A DNA stretch of 64,000 nt from Undaria pinnatifida. Lineage: Eukaryota > Sar > Phaeophyceae > Laminariales > Alariaceae. Made by a program: the position numbers and the translations under genes. The stretch lies in NCBI GenBank assembly GCA_012845835.1, contig JABAKD010000013.1, forward strand, positions 15,359,016-15,423,015. Reading direction: 5' to 3'. The notes beneath the pieces are model-generated. The model worked only from the letters and a program-made list of their open reading frames with translations. It was not told the origin of the DNA and made no database searches. This document shows, piece by piece, positions 40,401-52,400 of the stretch; positions within the stretch are counted from its first letter, which is position 1; each line of letters opens with the position of its first letter.

Positions 40401-43400
40401 TTGCTCCAGCAGGGATGGCCAAGTCTACCATCGCCAGCAATGCCAGGGGAAATCAACTATTTAGCAAACCAAATGAATGGTCACACATCTAACATCGGCA
40501 GCAATTCCAGAGAAGACAGCACGTTTAGCGAACCTTTTCAAGAAACGACGGCCAAGTCCATTAGACCATCGCCAACAATTCCAGACTCACGTTTTCACCC
40601 AAGGACGGTCAAATCTAGATGCATTCACGCGCATAGTAGCAAACCTTCTCAAGCAAGGATGGCGAAACCTCCATGAAACGGTCAAACTTGAACGCGTAGA
40701 CAGGCCTGTTTAGGGTCACACTGAAGGCAGACCGCATGACGTTGAAGCAGAAGTCCAAGAGAGCATCTGGGACAACCTGGACGTAACCAGCACATGGGCA
40801 ATGGGAAAATCACCACAAATAAACGGACGGGGTGGTGCAGCACCGTTGTCAGCAGGTTCCCGCGGGCATGATTTATAACTGCTAGAAATATCCCACACTA
40901 CCATTTCCAAGGAGTTTATCTCTAAAACTGTGGGGCCAAGGCTACATTAAGGAGGGCACCTCCTTTTTCAATACCGCTCACTTGGCTCTCTACTTCACGC
41001 GAAGACGGACCTTCCATTGTGGTGCTGGTGCACCGGAACAGACAGTTCTATGGGGGCGGTGCATATCTCACAACCGATAACCAGAAATCGGGTAGCTACT
41101 CACGCGGGTGTCACTGAGCTGCTGATAAGGTGCATAATGAAGATCATCACAACGCTTGATACGTCCCAAAAAACAACATGGCAACACATTCTATGACAAA
41201 TAAATCCTTTCAAGATACGGCGGGGAAGGCTGCAATCCATACGGTTCCAGGAGGTTGACAGAAGAAGCCTAAATAATTATGACAACTCATGCATGCCCTC
41301 GACCCCAATGTAACATAAACATGAACGGTACAAGCGCGGGCACCACCGAATATCAAATTCGATTAAAACGCTCCGCCTACGTGACTATGAACAGCGCTCG
41401 AATGCCGCCTTTGAACTACCTGGCGCCATATATCTTGCTGTTAGCCTTGACTCACGTCAGGTATCATTATAAAAACGCAGATTCAAGGTATCGCGAATAA
41501 GACTAGGACATCGTACCTCCATTACTAGGCGCCGGCCGTCAGCAAGCAGCAGTCCTAAAGTCGGTGCCACGACGGTGGTCTTCCCGGCACCCATGATCAT
41601 CTGGTGGCACATGGAGAGTCCGGCCGTTGCCTTGGACATGAAGCGCCCGATCAGCGCCACCTATCGCGGCACGCGGAGGAAGAACGATAAAACACGGGGA
41701 AAAGCCATGAGTGAGCTCGAATGAATTTCGTTCGCCCGAACGCGATCCCGCGAATATTCCATGTTCGTCGAGTTATTTTTGGCACACGGCACATACAAGT
41801 GGAAGTGTGGTGAGCCTACGATTTTATTTGCCCGCCGGAGGAAAAAACATACTCCGAAGTACTTGGAAAACAAAATTGTCGTATTGGCGGCACCTCGCTC
41901 TACAGCAATCTGATTGTAAGCATTGGTTTGCACGGGTATCGCTTTCAACGAAATCCACGGCCAGACAGCGAGGACTTGAACGGAGAAGCTATTCCATATC
42001 CGGAACCGAACCAATCACGATCCATGGTTTGCTCGTTAAGTGAGAATAAGGCGTTTTGGTTGGTATTCTACTCTGGCTCACAACGCAATGAAACAGGTGG
42101 GAGACGCGCTAGCCCGAGCCAGACGGATATCGATGCGTGCACTTCAGGTAAAAGGGGCGCGCCACCGGCCGTGGGCAATGGGGAGGATGCAAAAAAAAAC
42201 TACAAAACATGCTGACGGCATCACAAGCGGGATAAAACAAGCTCGCGGGTGGGCTGCTGTGATAAAATCGTCACAAAGCGTAAGCACCGTAAGATTTGTA
42301 GAGGACTAAAAGTACCGTGACAAAAAGGGGAGGAGATTATAGGTCTTGCGCCAAACGCTTGGGGGGGGGGTTGGTGCGTAGATGTGGTGTACTATTGGCA
42401 CTATTGGCGACGGTGGTGGAAGGTTGCTGTCAAGGTTGTTGGTTAGAGATGGTGTCGGTGTTTGTATAGGTGTTGGCGTTTGGTGTTGCATGGTGTTGGC
42501 TTTTGGTGTCGGTGTATATTGGTGTTGGCGTTTGGTGTTGGCGTTGGTGTTATGCTTGGTGTCGGCGTTTGCCGTCGGCGTTCGTGTTGGTGTTTGGTGC
42601 CGGTGTTGGTGCTGTTAGCTGCTGGTTAGTCTCGCAATGCGGAGTATCCGCGCCGTAAGTTGCCAGGATGTGCCACACCTGCGACTGGTGCAGCAGGATG
42701 CTAGAGTTGAACTCCACGAGCAGTAATCGGGGGTCGAGAGCGTTGCTGCCTTGCTCATCCGGGAAAACGTAGTGCCTACTCTTCGACAAACCACCAGCCA
42801 GCGCCTGAAGCAACAAAATGTAATTGTGGGTGGAACGGTATGCAGAAACAAAAAACGGGGGGTGGGAGTTAAAAGTTCTTCAACAAGTAAATTACCATCA
42901 ACAAGCGCCATTAAAATTTATCATCAACAAGCGCCATTAAAAATTATCATCAACAAGCGCCGTTAAAACAGGTAAGTTCGTGGATGGAACGAAATGCAAA
43001 AACCAAGAGGTTGGTGGATTGAGCGGTATGCAATAACACGTATACAATGGGCATCCCTGTTTAAGAGCGCGCAAGTGAAGAACTTTCGAGCCTTAAGAGC
43101 GGCCACATCGGCATGTCCCACCTACGCCCTAGGCTATGCATTGCCTACGACAGACAAGAGCAATTGTGTAGCCAAAAGCGCTTCCTTGGGCTTGCCATGA
43201 GCTCCGCTTAAATCGGGGTATCCACTCTCAAGTATATTTTGAAAAATTGGTTTGATTTCGCTCACGTGTCTTTGAATGCGCCACGGTTCGGCCAAAACAC
43301 AGCAGCATTTGCAGGAGATTAATCATGTTGGTAAAGCGAGTTCATCGGCGGGGTGCACCCAAACCGAATTGTGACTATCGTTTTCAAAATACGGTTATCA

Positions 43401-46400
43401 TAGTTCAAACACGCTTGAAAAAGATCTGCGGCACCTCAAGACATACCTAACACCGCGCACCCTCCATGTTATCCACGCTACTTAAGGACATACAACCTCA
43501 AGACCTAATAACATTGTGAGTTCACCATAGTATCTGCCCTATTTCGAGATAAACAAACTGCTGCGCACATCCCACGAAAACTTGTAGCAATTGCCGCAAT
43601 GCTGCTGTATCTAATAAATACCAGCGCCTTTCTCCTTGCCCAGCACGATGGCTTGGCGTCCAAACTGGCCGTGTGCGATACGCGGGCACGCCACTGACCT
43701 CACTCCTGCGCGAGAGAATCTGTGCCTGCTTCTCAGCAGCTCCTGCATCGGTACTCCCCACGGTGCCCAGGCTTTTGATCGCTGACAAGAGGCTATGCGC
43801 CATCGTCACACATCTGGTTCAAGGGCATGCAAAAAAAAATAACTAAGGTGCAAAATGAAAAAAAAACATCGAATGGCGCTAAAAGGGGAGACAAAGGGGA
43901 TGCGGAGGGCGAGAGCGCTTGGGGTAAGATCGCTCATGCGAACAGCTGAGACAGAAGGAACTTGCGACCGACGTCTACATGGTGCACCACCAGGAAGTGC
44001 ATTGCTTGGCTTGAGGGGGGGGCGGGGGGGCTGTACGGCGAAAGCTCGACACAGCGCTCCGCTGCACTTTAATGCGGCTACGTGGTATGGTGTGCGCGCT
44101 CGCAAACTAATGCCTGGTAGACGCTAGAAACATATTTTGCGAAACTACAGTATGCTGAATACGGGACCAAACGCGGCCCCCCTCTGATGCTGTCATGACG
44201 AAAACCATCCGCAGCGTACGTAAACCACACCGAGCGGCAGAATGGTAACAGGAGACGTCCAGCAGAGTGAGGGATTCCACCCTTGACCCCCGTTCAAAAC
44301 TGCAACCACGTTTTCGGCCAAAATCTACTCATGATTAGTGTAGGATCATGTTTGCGCTTAGTAAAACGGGTAAAGGCTTACCGGTTAGCTTGCGAAATCC
44401 TGTTGGATACCATCAGCAAACCAGTGAAGACGTCCAGCACCTCTCGCGCCACTGTGCACGAAGCTCCTGATGCCGCCAACGTGAGCCAAGGATTGATGTA
44501 CCCCAGAATCTGCCACCAGAATAAGGTAAACGAGCTTTCCGTTAGCAGACAGGCGCCGAGTTCGTCGCGGAGGCTGACACACTGGCCGGAACCATGCACA
44601 GCAGGATAATACAATTACGTTGTAATAGTACTTGAGTTGACCAAATATTTTCGGGATTCAGGCGAGCGATAACAAACATGGGGCAACTAGTAACACAAAA
44701 AAAATGGGATTAATATTGGTCAACTACAATTTTTCGAGATTCGGGGTGACGGAAAAGTTGTTGTGTTCGTAGGCAGCGAGCGCGCCTGGCCGCGCCACGC
44801 TGTCAGATGCCGTCTTTGAACGAACACGTGCAATCGCCTCCAATCGCACCTTTTACCAGATTTGACCAACACCCATACAACATATACATAAGGGGGTCAA
44901 AATACAAGTAATTACTTTACTTAATTTAGTGTTTCGGGTGTTTCGGGGAGACGACACATCATACATAAAGCCGGTCCTGTCACCACGGACTTGGTCATGC
45001 GATTTAATATTAGAACAGCAACAACACGGGGGGGGGGTAATTAACAACCAATAAATTGTTTCGTTCGGGGAAATGGGATAGTCCACACGACAAGCAGGAC
45101 CCTCCATCCTCAGTCACGCCCAGGAGAACCTTACATCTCCCACGCAACCGCAGCAAGCTAACGGAAACCCAGCAATGGGCGCGGCGCCAACTTCGGTTTG
45201 ACATTGATCACAAACAGGCATGCGCATAGCGATATGCTAATTTTATTTTTCTGTTCGTTTCGAATTGTCCCTTTTACCTTCCAAGTTCTGCACAAGACGT
45301 GGTCACCGGTGTCGTCCCTTCTCCCCCCCGGCATGACACGTGCCTTCATTTTCATCGCGCAGAAGATTTATCGCTCCCACTGCCTATTGATTTGCATTAA
45401 GTGTTACAACCTTACAGCATTGCCACCACCCTCTCCCTCACCTCTTCCCCCTGAGAGCAAAGGAAAAGCTCCGCCAGCTGCTGAATCGACGGCGTCTGCT
45501 CCAGTCCAACAGACTTGCCGAGATCGAAGCTGACCAGTCGTCGTTGCTGTTCCACCCCAAGCTTAGCCGCAGTGTCAGTCAGCCTTCCCCCCGCGCTCTC
45601 CCCGAGGGATACTTTCCGAAGGTGATTGAGAGCGGCTGATACCCAAGCCTTGTCCTTCAGGAGCAGCGCCTCGAGAGCCGTCAAGAGGGCACTCACCTGC
45701 GCCAATGAATCAAAGGGAAGGCGATCATCATATATACGTTGCGGTAACTTCCCATTACGAAATATTTACACATTGGACAAATCTAATCGCCATTCGTGGT
45801 CCATGTCTTTCAGGGCAGATAAATCCCCCATTTAAATGATCTGTATGGTCTAAAGTTGCTGGGTGTGGAACCGTGTGATGTGCATGATCTAGCACATGTT
45901 TCCTGGGTTGGATATGGCCTGCACAGGTCCTGCACAACATACCATGACGACAGATGCGGGACCACAAGGAAAGCGATATTTCATGCTCAGCGGAAACTTG
46001 TGCTGAAAATTCGAATTTCCTCGCCTTTCACTTCCGTATTGGCGAAACCAGTAGACATTTATTTTCGCACCCTTATTTTCGTGTTGGCGAAAAAAAAAAA
46101 AAATGAGGCGTCACGTCGAGCCACGACACATTGCCATGTTATTAATGGTTTCCGGCGAGGGAAGCCACGCGCACTCTCACCTTCGAAGGAACAGTCTTCC
46201 ACCCGCGACATTCAGACGCTTTTCGCGGCGGCGCGCAATATGAAACGGTGGCCTTCCAACATCACCACTGCTAGTAAACAGCTCTGCTAACCCACAATCA
46301 AACTATTTACTATTTTGGCAACTCCAAATGCTGCTTATATATTCGGGATCACACTGGTATGGCCCTGTGGCTGTACAACATACTAGCGCGGAATGTGCGG

Positions 46401-49400
46401 ACTTACCCTCTGCGAGGAGGCACGCGCGGACGCCGGCTGTTGCACGTAGGAAGCCACCTCCTGCATAGAGAACCCAAGCAGCTCCGGTTCCATCTTGGTG
46501 TTGGTCTGGAGAAGAAAACAAACACAAGTGTATGCGCAGAAAGCGAGCGAGGTCGGAAAGTACTGGCAACGATCAAGACCACCTGTAACTATGTGATACT
46601 GTAGTACAGTAGCCCTTTGGGAACCCAGAAAGAGGAGCAAAACCCCCCGATAAATTTGTTTTTTATCAACCGTCCACGAGTAGTGTAAGCGCGCAACAGC
46701 AGGACTAAGATCAGGCACCGCCCATGGCATACCACTCGTTAAATTGCCGTTTGAAGAGCAAATGCATCGCCCGTGAAACAAGCAGTGGTCGATGTTGTAT
46801 TCCGTTTAGTTTCTCTCGTCACTTCTTTCCTTCGAAGCTCTCTAAGGCGTTATAGCGCTGCACGGGAACAGTGAAGCGGAACCGCACAAGCGCTTTTCAA
46901 TACCATGTGTCTTGCCACGCTGGCAGGAGACCACCAAAACGGCCGAACGAAAATCAGTTATTGTAGAGGCAAAGGCATCAATTGTTAGCTGCACGGTCCT
47001 TATCAGAAGCAATGCTGTGGCTACACTCACCTGCAAAATCGATACCCTTAACAAGCAGCAGCAAGGGGAATGGCACCATTGGCTATACCAGGTATACCGT
47101 ACTTATCTCGGTGTCAAACTCACCTCGCCAGCGAAGTGTCCAACATCCTCCTTCAGCCTCCGCAGCATCTCCCGAGCGACGTGCGACTTGGCGGACGGGT
47201 GGCCCTCCACAGCAAAGGGTAGCCCAGACTCGACCTCTACCATCCCTGGCCAACAGACGCATAAAAAAAAAGCGATAAGCTCAGCGGTTTTGAACCCAGT
47301 AGAAAAATAAGCTAAAACCTCAGCGGTTTCGACAGGCCCAACAGAAAAAGTAGAGTAAACGCTCCTCGGTTCGTTATGGCGCGTGAGGGGCTTGGGACAA
47401 CAGTAGGCACACATGCAACCTCAATAAGATACTGCTCATCGCGGTGAAGCTTTGGCACTAGAAAGAGGAGTGCGACGTGGAGTTTGTCTACCGCGCAAAA
47501 ATATTACTAAAAAAAAAAAGTGCTCGTTTGTAACCGACCTCTCGTCTTCCAAAACGCCCACCCATTCCATGAACACTTTTGGGGTCCAAGTCCAACGACC
47601 AAAAAAGCGAAAAAAAACGAATTGTGTTTCGTCAATTAATAGGAAATGTATGCAGCTCCCCGCGCTGGGCTCCGGGCGCATCTTCTCCCTCAGTAGCCCG
47701 GGCTGCTTCGTGTGGCCGATGCTGTCATGGTCATTCCACCATGTCGACACGTTTTTTCCCTTGTACGTCCCAAGAGAGTTCACGACTACAGCAATCGTTG
47801 CGAACAGCGAGCCTTACCTCTGTCTTTCCTGGTGACGTTCTTGACGTACGAGGGGATGTTCACGGGCGCCAGCGGGAAGCCGGAAAACGCCTTGCAGTCC
47901 TCCAGCGTAAAAGACAGCTGCCCGCCCGCAGACGGCACCGTCTACGTACGGGTCACCACGATTCCATAATCAAGATTGCAGTCAACGTCAAGCAGGGGGT
48001 GGAAACCAAAGAGTCAAGGCAGGGAGGGGAAGCAACATGAGGCACTGCTACCGAAAATCGGTCGACGGCCTTCTAAACTTATTCGCCGGTTCTACGGCAG
48101 AGTGTTTCGAAGGGTATGATAAGTGTTGCCTGGTGATAGGTCAACTCGGGTACCGCGGAAGACACGTCCGTTTCCCCAAGCCAACTGCAGCGTTCTAGCT
48201 CCCCGGACCCACCACGATCGATCCGCGTCATACCTTCTACACGTGCGTACCAAAAAGCAATCGAGCAGACGTAAAGAATGGCGCTATATTTGCTGCTGCA
48301 CCTACTACTCTCGCGGAATTGGTTCCAAACAAAAATGTCACGAGAAGACAATCTTCGGCGCCGCCAGTCACACGTTTGAGGAGTCCCACACAAAAAATCA
48401 GTATGTTACGTCTAGACGGCCGTTCGACCGTCACGAGCCTAACCTGCTGTTTCCTGGCATTGTTGCTTCCAAACGATCCGAGGGCCTAACTGCCGCTGTA
48501 TCGGACGGCGTTCTGTGAGACGTCCGTAGCATCCAATTCGTTCCAATATACTGTTCAATCTACCGGGCGCTCTCAGTCAGTACAACCATACTGCCAGTAT
48601 GTACTGCGCCAGTAGCCAGCACTAAGTACAGGCTAAGACCCCCTCCCGCTTCTTACTCAGTAGTCTCACCCAAGGCAACACTGGTCGCGACGACATGGCC
48701 GCATCAGGCGTCCTCAGCGCGAACCATCCCCTGTCCAGCCGCTGCAGAGCCGGTAGGGTCGCAGAAGGCACGGACGTGGCTGGGTGAAACTCGAGGTGAG
48801 ATCGGGGCCAGATGACGGAACTCCTCTTGGACAGGAGGAACGCGTGCGCCTGACGAAGCATCTTCTCCTTGGTCATCTGCACAGACAAAGTTAGGGGAGG
48901 AAACAATAACATTCGCAAAACCGTTCGTGCAGCCAAAGTTTGCGGGCACAAGAAAGGGGATTCAAAAAACGAGTTCAACCGACGGATTCAAAGGCCCGAC
49001 GATTGTTTTTTTTGGTCGATACACGCTTCGATTTCAACCGACGGACTCAAAATGCCCCGAGCGATATTTTAACGTTCTCGACTAACGCCCGCAAGGTGCA
49101 CACGGGCCATACCGACTTCAATGTGGTTGTCTGCAAAAATAAAGATAAGGCGAGTAAATAGGATTCGCCCAAGTGTTTTTCAAAATACGACAAAGGGCCC
49201 GAGAAATTCATGTTTCAGTCTTCAACATGCGAGCAAGAAAAGGCAGACTGGCTGGATATTCGGTCCAAGCGCGCAAGATATGTATCATGTCATATTTAGG
49301 CGAAAGCTTACCACCCTTGGATATCAGCACAGCCAGAACAAAGGAAGAAATGGGGAACACCGTGATATTATCTTCAACAAACGATCAGAAATGCCCGGGA

Positions 49401-52400
49401 GATATATAGATGTTTTCAACACAAGCCCGCAAGTGTACACGTGCCATGCTGTGCTTCCACGAACGGCCACAACCCTTGGTCATCTGCACAGCCAAAGTTG
49501 AGAGCAAAAAAGAGCAAGATTCACCAACCTATCTTTCAAACAAGCGATCTCAAATGCCGAAGATATATGTTGATGTTTTCAATCAACACCAACCAAACCA
49601 TCTTCAAGCTGGCGAAATCAACTGTCTGTCAAATGTGTTGATGTTTTCAATTCAAGCCCACCAAACCATCTTCAAGAGGCGATTTCAAGCGCCTGAGGCA
49701 TATGTTCATGTTTTCAAATTCACGCCCACAATGTGTACACGTGCCATGCCGCACTTCGGCGAAAGCCCATAACGCCTTTTTGCTGCAAGCTGCGCACAAA
49801 AAACAATACGTTGATGCTAGCGACGCGCAAAACGCAGCTAACGCTGACCTGTACATGTACAAACACTGTAGCATGCGACGTTGGATATAGGCTCCACGAA
49901 AACATCAAACAGGGATAGGCTCCACGAAATAGCAACACAGGGGTATGTTCCACGAAACAGCAAAACAGGGATAGGCTCTGCAAAAGAGAAAAAAAAAAAC
50001 AGGGATACGCGCCACAAAACAGCAAAACCGGGATAGCCCCCACAACACAGCAAAATAGGGATAGGCTCCACAAAAAATACTAGCTTCCACACAACAGCGA
50101 AACAGGGACAGATTCCACAAAACAGGAAAGCACGTGTTTCCAGCATGAAACGTGCCTTGGGCTGCCATTTCGGGGCATCCACAGCCAGGGATGGGTTGTA
50201 TGCCAGTGCTCTGAGGACAGACATGACCAGGTCTTTCCTCTGTGTCTGCTCCAACGGCAGCAGGCGAAGCAGAACCGCGCCCCAGTTGAAGCTGTTGTCC
50301 TCGGGTAGCACCTGCCATACGCCAGTTTGTGTCAGGTATCAAAGGGTTGTCGATGTTGAAGTTCTGTTGGTGTTGTAGTTGTTATGTCGTGGGCACGGTT
50401 GTCACAACTCTCCCACAAAAAACGTGACGTGATGCAAGGACAGCAGCTGCCAGCAGTTTTCAGGGAAATGTTGAATCGCTGCTCTTTCTCGTGAAATAAG
50501 TAAAACGGATCAGTTCCGCCCCAACCAAAACACAATGCTAGTGACGACCAGGTATGTTTCAAAGGTGGACCGCCATTGGGACGAAATTGCGCGCTATCGA
50601 CCAATATTGTAACATGGCGAGCAAACCAATACATCTTACACCGCGCCCCCTTATCATCCCTTTTCCCTCTGCTAAAAGCGTCCAACACAAACCCCAAGCA
50701 GCAAGAACGGGCGTTAACTAAGGCATAACCGCATGAACACACAAGCAGCTGAGTGCCCACGGAGCCGGCAGATGCATAACAACATGCTTTACAACGCCGT
50801 CAAACACGGATTATAGTCTATACAGGAACAGGGGACAGTCAACGAGGGCATCTTAATGCCCACAGAGCCGGCGAGTAGCAGGTACACAACAACAGCGCGC
50901 TTTCCAACGTCGTCAAAAACGGGCGACAACCTAAGCAGCAGCAAGGGACAGCCACTGAGGATACCTTAATGCCCACGGAGCCCGTGAGCAGCAGGTACAT
51001 GAAGGGGAATCCAAGACCCAGCCGTCCCTCCTCCAGCTTAAGTCCAGGCTCAATCCATTGATCCAGATTCGCAAGCGCCACGACGCCGCTTGAATCATCC
51101 GGTGGAGTGTAGCTGCTAGTGATGGCGTGCTTCATCTAAAGCGTGGATAATTGCGGAGGACGATGGGCGCTATGATAAATTCCACGCTTAAAGCAAGTGG
51201 GAAAAAAGCGGGTTTCAACCCCTTTCCAAGTGCGCCCACGTTCTTGGGGAACAAACTACTTGGACTTAGTGTGGGGTCCTTTTTACAACGGCAAAAGGGT
51301 CAAGAAGACGAGACAGCGTGCAATCCTTTGGTTCCGCGCGCTCGATCAATAGAGAGCGTCCCGATAGCGAGGACTTATTTTTAGTTGTGGCGGCCAACCA
51401 CATTATGTGGTCGGTCGGCAAGGATGTGGCGATATTGCCGACAAGTGAGGCGGCAGACAGCATCTCCCAACCACGTATTTCAATACCTTCACCTGCCAAC
51501 AAAACCTATACACATATGTGCCGACATCTGATACGTTTGCGCTCCAAGTTTGAAATACGAAACCTAGCCTTCATGACACCCGCCACCTCTTCTCATTATA
51601 CGGGATGCCCAAAACGCAATGCCAAGTGTTGGACGGCTGGACTTCTAACGATAATAATACTAAAACAATAAAATAAAATCCAATTCAGAAAGAAGCCGGA
51701 CGATACGTGCCGTCTAGCACCTCACCGCATACCAGGTATAATGTCAACGTTGTTATGGGCAAATGCTTCATATTTCGCCCCACCTTGGAAAGAATACCCC
51801 CCTTTTTCTCCTGGTCTTCCATGCACGACTGATCCACTAGCCCGTCGAACGAAGGCAGCTTCAACGGGGCAGGGTTGCTGACCCTTGCCGTCACCTGTTC
51901 GATACACAACAGAAAAATACCAGGTATTGGGTATGAGGTGCGACGGTCCAAACAGCGGCAAGACCAGGTACTAACCGGAAACAAGCGGACTGCTGGCTCT
52001 CCCAACGGAATGTTACATGTGAAAAACTAAACGATAGAGGCAATCACTCCAGCAATATCGAGGTCGAACGAAGGCAAACGCTAAAGGAAAGCAATAGAAA
52101 AACATCGTCGACAACAACATCAACAACAGCGAACGAAAATCAACAAAAGCAAAAGCAACGATAACCTGAACAAACCACCAACTGCACACACGGGCGGGCG
52201 GAACGGAAGAGGCACAGATTCCCGACTTGGCGGACCAACCCAAGCGACTACCGTATACCTGCTCATGCTCTCAGCAAAAGCCCGACTCGCTCGCGTTCGG
52301 CATGGGTACCAACAAAAACATCGACATCGACGACCACAACGACGGCAGCACATAAAAGCCAACAAACAACAAACCAACGCCAACTTGAATTGACAGCATC

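Noticed and set aside
39940-40680. CRISPR-like array
   Set aside because: Repeats are degenerate and contiguous without unique equal-length spacers, the context is a eukaryotic intron, and one unit overlaps a splice site.
42382-42658. Val/Gly/Trp-rich plus-strand ORFs resembling membrane proteins
   Set aside because: Direct translation of the GGTGTTGGCGTTT minisatellite.
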